Counted from the stretch's first letter, positions 35,847 to 44,643 are shown. The stretch is 64,000 nt of DNA from Candidatus Aminicenantota bacterium (GCA_003141555.1 PLMN01000005.1:1-64000); one strand, 5' to 3'. Program-made: numbers and translations. The notes: generated by a model not told the origin, from the sequence alone.

Positions 35847-36078
35847 CCAAATTTCTTTCATTCTCCGATGAGAGCGAGGCCATGAACACCGGCAATCTCT
35901 GAGCGGCACGCAAAGGATCGGGTCGATCCTTCAACCGGGTCCGCCGGCCGCTCGTCTAGAGATCCCCTCTCCTGACCGGGCGCCGGCCCGCCCGGAACAT
36001 ATCGACGAGGAGAGGATAAATGATCCCGATGATAAGGAAGCCCAACGGACTTCCGGGCGTCTGATCGCCAGGCCATCC

Positions 36079-38169
36079 ATGACTGAGCTCACGCTGGGAC
36101 TCGACCTGGGAAGCCGCGCCGTGAAGGCCGCGCTGTTCGATCCGGGGCGCAGGCGCGTCGCCGCCGCCGTCGTCCGCGACGGGACCCCCGACAAGGCCGC
36201 CGACGCGGACGCCCTCCTCCGCGATATCCTGGCCACGGCGGAGTGCGCGCAGAGCGACATCCGGCGGATCGTCGCCACGGGCTACGGCCGCGGGCAGGCC
36301 GCCTTCGCCGACGAAGTGACGACCGAGATCTCCTGCCACGCCGCCGGGATCGCGGCCCTCCATCCCGAGGTCCGGACGGTGATCGATATCGGCGGGCAGG
36401 ACAGCAAGGCCATCGTCCTGGCCGACGGGGGGCGCGTCCGCGACTTCGCCATGAACGATCGTTGCGCGGCCGGGAGCGGCCGCTTCCTCGAGGTGGCGGC
36501 CCGCATTCTGGGGACGGACGTCGAGGGGCTGTCGGGGCTGGCCGAAGGCGCGGCCGCCGAGTCCGAAGTCAGTTCGATGTGCGTCGTCTTCGCCGAATCC
36601 GAGGTCATCGGCATGCTGGCTCGCGGGTTCCGGCGGGGAGACATCGCCGCGGGGATCATCCGCTCGATCGCCCGCCGCGTGGCCGGGCTCGCGGAGCGCA
36701 TCGGAGTCCGGCCGCCCGTCGCCTTTACGGGCGGGGTGGCGCTCAACCGGGCCATGGTTGCGGCCCTGGGGCGCGAGCTCCGCGAGCGGCTCGTCATCCC
36801 GGCCGATCCCCGCCTTACGGGGGCGCTCGGCGCGGCGCTCCTGGCCGCCCGCAAGATCGGCCTGCCCGCGGGGCTGTCGGATCCGGAAATCGCCGCCGTC
36901 ATCGGCGCCCCCCCATGCTCGGGCGCGGGACCGACGGCCGTCTCCCAGGACGCCGCATCCTCATGCTGCGGCGAGTCCGCGCCGGCGGCCTGCCGTACGG
37001 AAGATGGTTCGTGCGGCGGCGAGAGCGAATCCGAGCCCCGGAGCGCGTATCTCCATCGCGTCCGGGCGCTCGACCGGTTCGACCGGATGTTCGGCAACGC
37101 CCTCGAATACGCCCGCGCGGCGAAAGCCGCGGGCCGGAAGATCGTCTCGATGTTCTGCGAGTTCACGCCGCGGGAGCTCGTCCTGGCCGCAGGCGCGGTG
37201 CCCGTCAGCGCCTGCGGCGGAAGCTACGAGACCGCGCTGGCCGCGGAGCGGGACCTGCCCGCGGGCCTCTGCCCCCTCATCAAGTCGAGCTACGGCTTCG
37301 CCCTGGAGAAGGCCAGCCCCTTCTTCGAGCTGAGCGACCTCGTGGTCGCGGAGACGACGTGCGACGGCAAGAAGAAGATGTTCGAGCTCCTGGGAGGCTT
37401 CAAGCCGATGGCCGTCCTTGAGCTCCCCCAGAAGCCCGACGACGAATCGGGATTCCGCCACTGGCTGTCCGAGCTCGCCGGCCTGCGGCGGCGGCTCGAG
37501 GACCTGACGGGCGCCGAGATCACGGACGAGCGCCTGCGGGAGGCCATCCGGCTGATGAATCGCGAACGGGCGCTGCGCCGGAAGATCGCGCGGTTAGCCG
37601 GCCGGGGCCTGACCGGCCGCGAAGTCCTGGCGGCGAAGAACGTGATCTCGGGCATCCCCGAGGACCTGAAGGCCTACGAGGACATCCTCGCGGAGGCCGC
37701 CGCCGCGGAGCCCGACCTGCCGACGCGGCCGCGCATCCTGATGACCGGTGTGCCCATGCCCTACGGCGCGGAGAAGGTCATCGACATCATCGAGGAAGCC
37801 GGGGCTACGGTCGTGGCCCAGGAGAACTGCACGGGGCTCAAGCCTCTGACCGAGGATGTCTCCGAGGAGGGGGACCCGCTCGAAGCGATCGCCCGCAAGT
37901 ATTTCCACCTCCCCTGTTCCTGCATGACCCCCAACACGGGCCGCCTGAACCTCGTCGACGACCTGATCCGGGAGTTCAAGCCGGACGGAATCGTGGACCT
38001 CGTCTGGCAGTCCTGCCTGACCTACGACGTCGAGTCCGAGGTCCTCAAGCGCCACCTCGAACGCCGGCACGGACTGCCGGCCCTGAAGATCGTAACGGAT
38101 TATTCGCCGTCCGACGTCCCGCAGCTGCGGCTGCGGGTGGAGGCGTTCCTCTCGATGCTCGACCGCTGA
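36079..38169 (+). CDS. Fused BadF/HgdC-type ATPase activator and HgdB/YjiM-type iron-sulfur reductase (double-cubane-cluster-like)
   Basis: Protein of 696 residues. Residues 1-260 are an ASKHA-fold ATP-dependent electron activator (GLDLGSRAVKAALFD, VIDIGGQDSKAI). The two cysteines that ligate the dimer [4Fe-4S] cluster are present: Cys129 (NDRCAAGSG) and Cys168 (SSMCVVF). A Cys-rich linker (about 290-312, SSCCGESAPAAC) follows. Residues 320-696 are a dehydratase/reductase subunit with Cys360, 379, 398, 428, 584, 613, 615 and 646. The motif HLPCSCMTPN and the single-subunit form resemble the double-cubane cluster protein (YjiM) group more than heterodimeric 2-hydroxyacyl-CoA dehydratases. In known cases activator and reductase are usually separate genes. 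The reaction is unknown; it is probably ATP-driven, low-potential and anaerobic. Confidence 0.8.
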   Translation: MTELTLGLDLGSRAVKAALFDPGRRRVAAAVVRDGTPDKAADADALLRDILATAECAQSDIRRIVATGYGRGQAAFADEVTTEISCHAAGIAALHPEVRTVIDIGGQDSKAIVLADGGRVRDFAMNDRCAAGSGRFLEVAARILGTDVEGLSGLAEGAAAESEVSSMCVVFAESEVIGMLARGFRRGDIAAGIIRSIARRVAGLAERIGVRPPVAFTGGVALNRAMVAALGRELRERLVIPADPRLTGALGAALLAARKIGLPAGLSDPEIAAVIGAPPCSGAGPTAVSQDAASSCCGESAPAACRTEDGSCGGESESEPRSAYLHRVRALDRFDRMFGNALEYARAAKAAGRKIVSMFCEFTPRELVLAAGAVPVSACGGSYETALAAERDLPAGLCPLIKSSYGFALEKASPFFELSDLVVAETTCDGKKKMFELLGGFKPMAVLELPQKPDDESGFRHWLSELAGLRRRLEDLTGAEITDERLREAIRLMNRERALRRKIARLAGRGLTGREVLAAKNVISGIPEDLKAYEDILAEAAAAEPDLPTRPRILMTGVPMPYGAEKVIDIIEEAGATVVAQENCTGLKPLTEDVSEEGDPLEAIARKYFHLPCSCMTPNTGRLNLVDDLIREFKPDGIVDLVWQSCLTYDVESEVLKRHLERRHGLPALKIVTDYSPSDVPQLRLRVEAFLSMLDR

Positions 38170-38190
38170 GGCGGATCCGGGACGGGAGGG

Positions 38191-38943
38191 CTACTTCGCC
38201 ACGGGCGCCGGAACGCCGGTCACCGCTGCTCCGGGCGTGATGGTGATCTCGCCGGTCGCGCGGAGGTGGATCTCATAGACCTTGCCGGGCTCCATCCGCA
38301 TGTACGGGGCGTCGCCGTGGATCGCCCGGATCCCCTTCTGGCGGGCAAGATCCTCGTTGTTGGCCAGCTCCCAGAACTGTTTCCAGAGCCCGCGCTCGAA
38401 ATCGTTCGGGGCTTTTTGCCCGGCATAGACTTCGGGTTCGCGGCCCTCGGCGTCCATGACGACCCCCTCCTGGGGCTTCATCGTATTGGAATAGACCCGG
38501 CGGAAGATCATGAGGGCCCGCCCCTTGAGAGGGTCGTTTTCCTCGACGAAATGATCCTCGAACTTGATGACCAGGGCGTCGAAATAGAATTCCTGACCGG
38601 GCAGGGAGACGTCCCGGGCCGCGCTCACGGGCTTGCCGGCGTCGTCGATCTCGGTGATGCGGAGCGTCGTGAGCAGGCCGCCCTTCGCATCCGGGGTCTG
38701 GCTCAGAACCTCGATCCGGGCGCGCCGCTCGAAATGCTTGAGCAGCTTGAGGTACGTTTCCAACTTCTGGTTATCCTGCTCCAGCTGGGAAATGGCTGTT
38801 TTCTGCTCGGCGATCTGGTCGAGCATGGCTTGGCGCGGCTTGATGACGAACTCGTACGTGAGATAGAGGCTGGCGGACCCGACCGCGACCAGCACCAGCG
38901 ACCACAACAGTGAAAAGAATGGAAATGGGCGACGTGAACTCAT
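38191..38943 (-). CDS. Membrane-anchored coiled-coil protein, unknown
   Basis: Protein of 250 residues. One N-terminal transmembrane helix (about 8-30), then a coiled coil (about 38-72, QIAEQKTAISQLEQDNQKLE), then a beta-rich soluble domain likely in the periplasm. Ends with a Pro/Ala tail (GVPAPVAK). I do not recognise the family. The anchor plus coiled coil layout resembles divisome- or envelope-associated proteins, but no motif supports a role. It converges with the reductase gene, 21 bases apart. Confidence 0.65.
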   Translation of the reverse strand: MSSRRPFPFFSLLWSLVLVAVGSASLYLTYEFVIKPRQAMLDQIAEQKTAISQLEQDNQKLETYLKLLKHFERRARIEVLSQTPDAKGGLLTTLRITEIDDAGKPVSAARDVSLPGQEFYFDALVIKFEDHFVEENDPLKGRALMIFRRVYSNTMKPQEGVVMDAEGREPEVYAGQKAPNDFERGLWKQFWELANNEDLARQKGIRAIHGDAPYMRMEPGKVYEIHLRATGEITITPGAAVTGVPAPVAK

Positions 38944-39003
38944 GGGTTCCTCCCGATGGGGAGGATTCTATCACGCGGTGCGCCCGATTTCCAGGCGGAC
39001 GGC

Positions 39004-40053
39004 TCAGGCCGATTTCAAGGCCGACGGCCCAGCCGACGCCTTCCGGGCGCGGAGGGTCTCATAGCGGGCGATGCGGATCAGGTTGCGGACCGAGACCGCC
39101 ACGCAGATTGCGGCCACGATGCCGAGCGTCAAGGCCGTGCTCAGGCCTAGCCAAGCCGGGATCCCAGTCGAGGACGCGGCGCCGGCAGGGGCGCCCTGAA
39201 CCGAGGCCCAGAGAGTGGAGATCTCGGACGCGCGGGGACCGAGAAAGGACAGGATCAGCCCCGCCACGAAAAGATCGATCGCCACGCGAACGGCCAGGCG
39301 GACGCGCGTCCAGTAGGGCCGGACGAGAGCGAACGCGCTGAGGGCCGCGGCGGCGACGATCATCAGAGCGACCGGGACGTAGGCCTGGGCCCGGAAATCG
39401 ATCCAGAGCGGGACGGGGCCGAATACGGCGGGCGCGCCGCTCGTCCTGAAGGCGAGCGGGAACGGCAGGCTGCCGAGCCACCAGGCGAGGAACAGCAGAT
39501 CGATGAGGATCTCGGCGGCGGAGCCGAAGCGCGGGATCTTCAAGACGTCGCGGACGGCCGGTAGGCGCTTCGGATCCCATTCGCGTCTTGCCGCCGAGCG
39601 GCGCTGCGACCACTCGCCGACCGCAAAGCCGACGGTGATAGCGGCGAAGGTCGTCAACATCGAGGTCCATAGCGACCCGAGCGTGCCGAACAATCCGAGG
39701 CCGGGATGCGCGGCCCGGTAGGAAGGCACGAAGAGGACCAGGGCGCACCAGACCAGGAGCCAGGGAATGGCATAAAAGAGGGCGACGATCTTCAGCACGA
39801 AGACATACATCGGAAACAGGGTGGGGCCGATCAACTGGCGCTGGGGCAGGAAGCGGCCGGCGACGGAATACGGGCTTCCCTTCTCCTTGAGCAGTCCTTC
39901 CATCTCGCCGGCGGCGAGCGGTCGGCCGAGCGCGGCCTCGCGCTCCTCGACTTGCGAGCGGATGTCCTCCGACAGCTCGGCGAGGATGTCCCGGCGCTGG
40001 GCCTTGGGCAGCCAGAACCCGACGGCGTTCAGGTAGCGATCAACGAGATCCAT
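39004..40053 (-). CDS. HAAS-domain membrane protein paired with PadR
   Basis: Protein of 349 residues. Residues 1-65 (VDRYLNAVGFWLPKAQRRDILAELSEDIRSQVEE) match the HAAS/DUF1700-like domain commonly encoded beside PadR regulators. Six or seven hydrophobic helices follow. The start overlaps the padR 3' end by 14 bases, so the pair is co-expressed. In such pairs the HAAS protein is thought to act as a membrane partner of the regulator; its signal is unknown. Confidence 0.75.
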   Translation of the reverse strand: MDLVDRYLNAVGFWLPKAQRRDILAELSEDIRSQVEEREAALGRPLAAGEMEGLLKEKGSPYSVAGRFLPQRQLIGPTLFPMYVFVLKIVALFYAIPWLLVWCALVLFVPSYRAAHPGLGLFGTLGSLWTSMLTTFAAITVGFAVGEWSQRRSAARREWDPKRLPAVRDVLKIPRFGSAAEILIDLLFLAWWLGSLPFPLAFRTSGAPAVFGPVPLWIDFRAQAYVPVALMIVAAAALSAFALVRPYWTRVRLAVRVAIDLFVAGLILSFLGPRASEISTLWASVQGAPAGAASSTGIPAWLGLSTALTLGIVAAICVAVSVRNLIRIARYETLRARKASAGPSALKSA

Positions 40054-40387
40054 GGCACGTCTCCTTGAAGATCGTTTCGAGCGATGCAGTGATCGATTGC
40101 CATTCGGAGGTCAGGCGGTCGAAGATGCGCCGGCCTTCCGAGGTCAGTCGATAGTAGCGCTTGGGGCGCTTGTCCTCCTCGCGCCAGGCGCTGGCCAGCA
40201 GGCCCTGGCTTTCGAGGCGACGGAGAAGCGGGTAAAGCGTCCCTTCGTCCACGGCCATCCCCAGGTCGGCTAACGCCTTCCTGAGAGTGTAGCCGTACTG
40301 CTCGGCGCGGAGCTCGGCCAGCACCGCCAGGGGGATGCAGCCGCGCCGGAGTTCCATCCGGAGGTTTTCAAACTGGTCGTTGGTCAT
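40040..40387 (-). CDS. PadR-family transcriptional regulator
   Basis: Protein of 115 residues with the PadR winged helix: LAVLAELRAEQYGYTLRKALADLGMAVDEGTLYPLLRRLESQGLL, then YYRLTSEGRRIF. This is the short PadR-s2 type, with a brief dimerisation helix at the C-terminus. It probably represses its own operon through the AT-rich dyad at 40420-40444. The likely partner is the HAAS protein downstream. Confidence 0.9.
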   Translation of the reverse strand: MTNDQFENLRMELRRGCIPLAVLAELRAEQYGYTLRKALADLGMAVDEGTLYPLLRRLESQGLLASAWREEDKRPKRYYRLTSEGRRIFDRLTSEWQSITASLETIFKETCHGSR

Positions 40388-40419
40388 TTCATCCCGCCTC
40401 TCGAATGATACGGTGTCAC

Positions 40420-40444
40420 ATATAGTATGTTACGCACAGTATAT
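40420..40444. promoter_or_regulatory. Candidate PadR operator
   Basis: Imperfect dyad, minus strand ATATACTGTGCGTAACATAC followed by TATAT, with 8 of 12 pairs matched and both outer pentamers perfect. The PadR family typically binds ATAC/GTAT-type AT-rich palindromes. It lies 33 bases before padR and overlaps a likely promoter: TTGACT is read on the minus strand at 40454-40449, with CATACT about 18 bases on. Confidence 0.4.
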
Positions 40445-40543
40445 AAAAGTCAAGTCCTTTTTTCGACGAGGCGCTGCCCTGCGCTTTTGTCTTCGGGATC
40501 GCAAGGAGAAATCATTTCTGATGGGGACAAAACAGGGCGACGC

Positions 40544-41026
40544 CTACCGGTTCTTTTCGACTTCCGCACGAAGGGCTTTTTCCAGCCTCTCGGGATAGCG
40601 GCGGCAGTCGTACTCGATCCGGCTGGAGTCGGCGTGGGCCTCGGCATATTTCCACCCGAGCGACATGAGATGCCGCTCGTGCATTTCGTGGAGCAGAATG
40701 AATTCGCGCTCCCCGGGCAGGACGTCGTTGTCGAGCCAGAATTCGTCTTTCGGAATGAAGCGGAAGCCGTAGTGCTGTCCGAAATTCGTGAATTCCTCGT
40801 CCAGGTTCTGCCGAATGTATGGGCCGTTGACGATCCAGACGGCCGTATCGCCGGCCCGGCCGTAGAGACGCACATACGGCTTCCCGGCGACGGCCGGCGG
40901 GAACACGGCCACCGCGCAGCCTTGGACGAACAGCATCGAAATCAGCGCGGCGCCGATGGCCGCAAAAACGGATTTCTTGTTCCGAGGCCGGCTCACAGCG
41001 GCGTTCATGGCTCGTCTTTTCTTCAT
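40544..41026 (-). CDS. Putative lipoprotein with HEMHER metal-binding motif
   Basis: Protein of 160 residues. A hydrophobic segment ends in FVQGC (Cys37), a plausible lipobox. The C-terminal half carries LLHEMHERHLM (His113, Glu114, His116, Glu117) and AEAHADSSRIE (His131, Glu138). The same arrangement, a HExHER helix followed by an AHxxxxxxE helix, occurs in small uncharacterised proteins of phages and bacteria and looks like a zinc site. ATG overlaps the ABC membrane-domain gene stop by 4 bases (ATGA), so the two are translationally coupled. Confidence 0.6.
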   Translation of the reverse strand: MKKRRAMNAAVSRPRNKKSVFAAIGAALISMLFVQGCAVAVFPPAVAGKPYVRLYGRAGDTAVWIVNGPYIRQNLDEEFTNFGQHYGFRFIPKDEFWLDNDVLPGEREFILLHEMHERHLMSLGWKYAEAHADSSRIEYDCRRYPERLEKALRAEVEKNR

Positions 41027-41928
41027 CCGATCTCCGGCACCGCGGGGTCGGATTCCGCGAGCGGGAGCGCTTCCCGCCGGACGCGAGCCTGGATCTCCCT
41101 GAGGGAGGTCGCGCTTTCGAGGAGGTCGGGGATGTATTCCGTGCTCGTGATGAACGTCCAGAGATAAGCTACCACGGAGTAGATTTTCCCGGTCGAAAGG
41201 ACGTCGAGGTCGATGGCGATATAGAGGACGACGAGAAAAATGAAGAGGAGGAATATTCTCAGGGCGAAGAAATTGAACGCGCCCCAGCGGGCGATACGGA
41301 TCTGGGGCCGGGCTAAGCCCTCGTAGTATTCACGGATGCCGCGCAGATCTCGCTTCTGGAACACGTCGAAGAGCCGTTCCTTCCGGTCGTGCACGTCCTT
41401 GTGATAGCGAGTGACCCGGTTCGTGTACAGGCGGTTGATGTACATCAGCGGAACGGCGACGGCGAGGCAGGTCAGGGAGATTCGCCAGTCAAAGAAGGAG
41501 AGGGCGATCACCGTGCCGCCGAGATCGAAAAACTGCTCGATGATGTCCGGGACGCGCCGCTGGAGGAAGGTGATGTATTCGCGGGACAGCTCCGTCCGGG
41601 CCGCGGCCGTGGCGACGTCCAGGCCCTGCTCCTGGCTAGTTTCCGCGACGGAGACGGCGACGTTGATGAACATTCTCTGGTAGATGCGCTCGCCGGCGGA
41701 GCGGCGCAGCGCGCCGACGCCGGAGTTGACCGCGAAGACGGCGACCCAGACAAAGAGCGCCAGACCGTACGAGACGTGCGTCTTGGACTGGACGGCCTCA
41801 ATCAGCCGGTCGAGGAGGTGGCCGAACACCGTCGGCTCGATGATCCAAGCGAGCTTTTCGATGAGGACCAGGACGATCGCGAAGGCCACGCCGCGGCCGA
41901 ATCTACGGATGATGTCGCTCAGGCTCAT
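41023..41928 (-). CDS. ABC transporter six-helix membrane domain without ATPase
   Basis: Protein of 301 residues corresponding to a type IV ABC exporter transmembrane domain: helices at about 15-40, 52-75, 125-165 and 230-275, with the coupling-loop-like RYHKDVHDRKERLFDVFQKRDLRGIREYY. The nucleotide-binding domain is absent: no Walker A, LSGGQ or Walker B, and no ATPase gene follows. Similar stand-alone six-TM ABC domain proteins are annotated in other bacteria. It may pair with an ATPase elsewhere or have another role with the HEMHER lipoprotein. Confidence 0.75.
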   Translation of the reverse strand: MSLSDIIRRFGRGVAFAIVLVLIEKLAWIIEPTVFGHLLDRLIEAVQSKTHVSYGLALFVWVAVFAVNSGVGALRRSAGERIYQRMFINVAVSVAETSQEQGLDVATAAARTELSREYITFLQRRVPDIIEQFFDLGGTVIALSFFDWRISLTCLAVAVPLMYINRLYTNRVTRYHKDVHDRKERLFDVFQKRDLRGIREYYEGLARPQIRIARWGAFNFFALRIFLLFIFLVVLYIAIDLDVLSTGKIYSVVAYLWTFITSTEYIPDLLESATSLREIQARVRREALPLAESDPAVPEIG

Positions 41929-42065
41929 GGTCAGTACCCCGATCCCTCAACATTAGACAACAAGAACCTTCTTGTCCGCAATGGAACCGAAAGAATATTC
42001 CCGGTCACGGACGGGGGTCAAGGAAACACGGGGAGATGTCAGCGCTTTGGGCGCGGGGAATTCCT

Positions 42066-42224
42066 CTACAGGAACAGGTACGCCAGAACCACCGGAGCAG
42101 CCCAGGGAATCCGGGTCGCTGCTTTCAGGTTGCTCTGAACGAGAAGGCCGCATGGCAAAGTCGCCGCCAAGGTAACGATGAGGCCGGTGATGATAGCGCG
42201 AACAGCAACGGGGACTCGGCGCAT
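42066..42224 (-). pseudogene. N-terminal remnant of a CPBP-type intramembrane protease
   Basis: A 52-codon ORF begins MRRVPVAVRAIITGLIVTLA and continues LPCGLLVQSNLKAATRIPWAAPVVLAYLFL before a TAG stop. This is the layout of the first one and a half helices of CPBP (Abi/CAAX) membrane proteases. GGGAGGG precedes the ATG. No continuation is found after the stop in any frame, so the gene has lost the catalytic part. The rest of 41929-42280 shows nothing else recognisable. Confidence 0.5.
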
Positions 42225-42280
42225 GCTCTTCCCTCCCTTTCGAGGACGGGCAGCGGCGGCTGCCGATCAGGATATGGAGA

Positions 42281-42928
42281 TCAGCCCAACCAGATGGTCG
42301 CTTCGGCCACCGTCGGGCGTGGCTTCGCCGGAGGAGTTAAGGCAGGGACGCCGATCGCGCACCCGTTGAGGTCGTAGACGCCGGCTGGAAGGCCGCAGAG
42401 TGCCCAGAAGCGGGGTTCGTCGGCCAGCATGGCCAGTGCCGATACGACATGGAACCCTAAGCCTAGGGCCGTCGCTTTCAGCCACATATTTTGGAGACAA
42501 TGCGCGATGGACTGCTGCTCGACGGACGGCGTCCCCTTCCGCTCAGCCACGGCGATCAGATAGGGTGCGGTTCCAAGACCCGGGATATGACCGTTGGCGA
42601 GCGCCTCGAGCTTCTTGAAGAATGGGGCATCCTTGGGTTCGCGGCCTTGAATGGCATCGAGCTGGGCCTTGCCCTTCTCCCTGAGGAAGGAAATGACGGA
42701 ATCCAAGGCCTGGCCGCCCTGGGGGAAGACGGCGAACCGACGGAAGTCACGAGCATTGCCGACGGCGGCTTCCGCGAATGGCGCCGCCAGTCCCGCGGCG
42801 AGGATTAATTCGATCGTCGCCCGGGGCGGAACCTCCATAGTAAAGCTTCGGATCGAGCGCCGGCCGGTGACGATTTCGTCGAATGCTTTGTTTTGGACAT
42901 CGAGCGGAGATCGTATCGAGCTCTTCAT
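42281..42928 (-). CDS. Nitroreductase-family flavoprotein
   Basis: About 215 residues from the chosen start. TGRRSIRSFTMEVPP is the N-terminal FMN-phosphate-binding segment; AAPFAEAAVGNARDFRRF follows, and AIAHCLQN-like SIAHCLQNMWLKATALGLG and WALCGLPAGVYDLNGCAIG complete the nitroreductase fold. The expected second FMN arginine near the C-terminus is not obvious. ATG 42928 fits the family length; an in-frame ATG at 43003 would add 25 residues without similarity and lacks a ribosome site. The substrate is unknown. Confidence 0.7.
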   Translation of the reverse strand: MKSSIRSPLDVQNKAFDEIVTGRRSIRSFTMEVPPRATIELILAAGLAAPFAEAAVGNARDFRRFAVFPQGGQALDSVISFLREKGKAQLDAIQGREPKDAPFFKKLEALANGHIPGLGTAPYLIAVAERKGTPSVEQQSIAHCLQNMWLKATALGLGFHVVSALAMLADEPRFWALCGLPAGVYDLNGCAIGVPALTPPAKPRPTVAEATIWLG

Positions 42929-43093
42929 TCTCTTTGTCGTGCTGCCCTCATCTGTATTCTCCTGCATCCTCATCGCCGGGAGCCCCGTCCTCCCCACATC
43001 CATGAAGGCGCGGCCTTAAGCGTCGCGTAGGATAATCCCGGCCTCGGATCGAAGTCAACTACGACTCCGGTGATGAAGGAAGGCTCGGACGCA

Positions 43094-43123
43094 TTGACTA
43101 TTGTTTCTTAATGAATGTATTAA
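43094..43123 (+). promoter_or_regulatory. Sigma-70-like promoter of the amidohydrolase gene
   Basis: TTGACT (43094-43099), an 18-bp spacer and TATTAA (43118-43123), 30 bases before the ATG at 43154. A GGGAGGG ribosome site follows. Confidence 0.45.
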
Positions 43124-43153
43124 GATAGCAAGCAAATCTTCCGGGAGGGAACC

Positions 43154-44491
43154 ATGAAGCGTATTGCTTTTATCTTTCTTGTCATCTTTGCCTTATCGGG
43201 CTCAAGCAAAGGCACTCAAACAACGCGGACCATTCCTATACCGCCCGCCTTGGTGTTAGAGCATGCGAACCTGATTGACGGAATATCCAGCGCACCGCAG
43301 CGAGACGTAACCGTCGTCGTGGCGGAGGGCAAAATCAAGGTCGTTTCGGCCGCGAGAATCTCTCCGCAGGCCAATGCCAAGCGATTCGATCTCAGCGACC
43401 TATGGCTGTTGCCGGGCTTTATCGATGCCCATATCCATCCTTGGGACATCAAATTCGCGCGAAGCCTCCTTGCCGACACCGGAATGACGACCGGCCGAAG
43501 CATGTTTACGGTTCGTTACGTCGATGTCGATCTTCGCGAGCGGCATCGCCGCGGGGAATTCGACCTTCCCGACATTCTCGCGGCGGGCTATCCGGTCTTG
43601 CCAAACATCGGAACATTTCCGATTCCCGGTGATATGGCGACAATTTTTGGGGACTGCCCTCAACTCAAGGATTTGCGCGGGGTCGCCGACATCGGAGTGG
43701 CCGGCGCGCTCCGGATCGCCAGGGCCAACCTCGATCATCATGTGGACCTGATCAAGGTTTTCGCGACCAACGGCGCCCATTTTCCGGATCCGCGCGGGCG
43801 GGCGCTCTCGAACGAACAGCTGGCCGCGGTAGTCGCGGAAGCGCGCAAGGCCGGGGTTCCCGTGGCGGTGCACGCCTATGGGGATGATGGGGTGGCGGCC
43901 GCCGTTCGCGCGGGCGTATATTCGGTTGAGCACGGAGTTTATCTGACGGATGCAACGCTGGAGCTCATGAAAAAAAGGAATGTTTTTTTCGTGCCGACGA
44001 TCTCCGCTTTCCCACCGCCCGATCAGACTGAAAATTCGTTGTCTTTCCTTGCCGCTACGCTTGCGCCGCCAGCGAGCCTGTTCTGCCAAGTGTTGCGCAT
44101 GCGAGAATTTACCGCGCAGGGAGGGGAGGCCAGGGCCGCCCGAGATAAGGACTTGGCCGTCAGCGTGCGCGATAGTGCTCGGCGCGCACACAAGATGGGC
44201 TTGAGAGTCCTTGCGGGAACGGATAACGGCGACACGATTGGCGGGGAGATTACAGAATTGGTGGGGATCGGAATGACTCCGATGGAAGCCATTCAAGCGG
44301 CGACCTCGAGGTGCGCCGAAGCCTTGGGGATCTCAAAGCGGACAGGTTCGATCAGGCCGGGTATGGAAGCGGATCTCGTCGTTTTAAACGGCAATCCCCT
44401 GGAAGACATCAAGGCGGTGACAAACGTCGTGCTGGTGGTGAATGACGGACGAATCGCCGCGAACCGCCTCCCGGCAAAAAAAGCACCGTAG
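43154..44491 (+). CDS. Exported amidohydrolase (imidazolonepropionase/prolidase-like)
   Basis: Protein of 445 residues with a short signal peptide (MKRIAFIFLVIFALSGSSKG). Metal ligands typical of the amidohydrolase superfamily are present: His93 and His95 (DAHIHP), Lys in VDLIKVF, His in PVAVHAYG and SVEHGVYL, and Asp in LAGTDNGD. The C-terminal TGSIRPGMEADLVVLNGNPLEDI closes the metallo-dependent hydrolase fold. Relatives include Xaa-Pro/Xaa-Arg dipeptidases and cyclic imide hydrolases. It lies in an AT-richer stretch. Confidence 0.83.
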   Translation: MKRIAFIFLVIFALSGSSKGTQTTRTIPIPPALVLEHANLIDGISSAPQRDVTVVVAEGKIKVVSAARISPQANAKRFDLSDLWLLPGFIDAHIHPWDIKFARSLLADTGMTTGRSMFTVRYVDVDLRERHRRGEFDLPDILAAGYPVLPNIGTFPIPGDMATIFGDCPQLKDLRGVADIGVAGALRIARANLDHHVDLIKVFATNGAHFPDPRGRALSNEQLAAVVAEARKAGVPVAVHAYGDDGVAAAVRAGVYSVEHGVYLTDATLELMKKRNVFFVPTISAFPPPDQTENSLSFLAATLAPPASLFCQVLRMREFTAQGGEARAARDKDLAVSVRDSARRAHKMGLRVLAGTDNGDTIGGEITELVGIGMTPMEAIQAATSRCAEALGISKRTGSIRPGMEADLVVLNGNPLEDIKAVTNVVLVVNDGRIAANRLPAKKAP

Positions 44492-44643
44492 GCGAACGAG
44501 GAAGCGGGTGCGGGTCTCGATTTGCGAAACGGCTTGTTACCGGGCTTTCCTATATCGAGAGGACAGGACAAGTCCGAAGAATCTAGCCTCGTAGAAATTA
44601 AAATAAAAATTGCCTTTTTCATGGCCCCCCCCTATTTCGCAAC

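Noticed and set aside
36079-38169. Ordinary (R)-2-hydroxyglutaryl-CoA dehydratase
   Set aside because: Those enzymes are heterodimers with a separate activator; here there is one reductase-type subunit fused to the activator, and no CoA-transferase is nearby.
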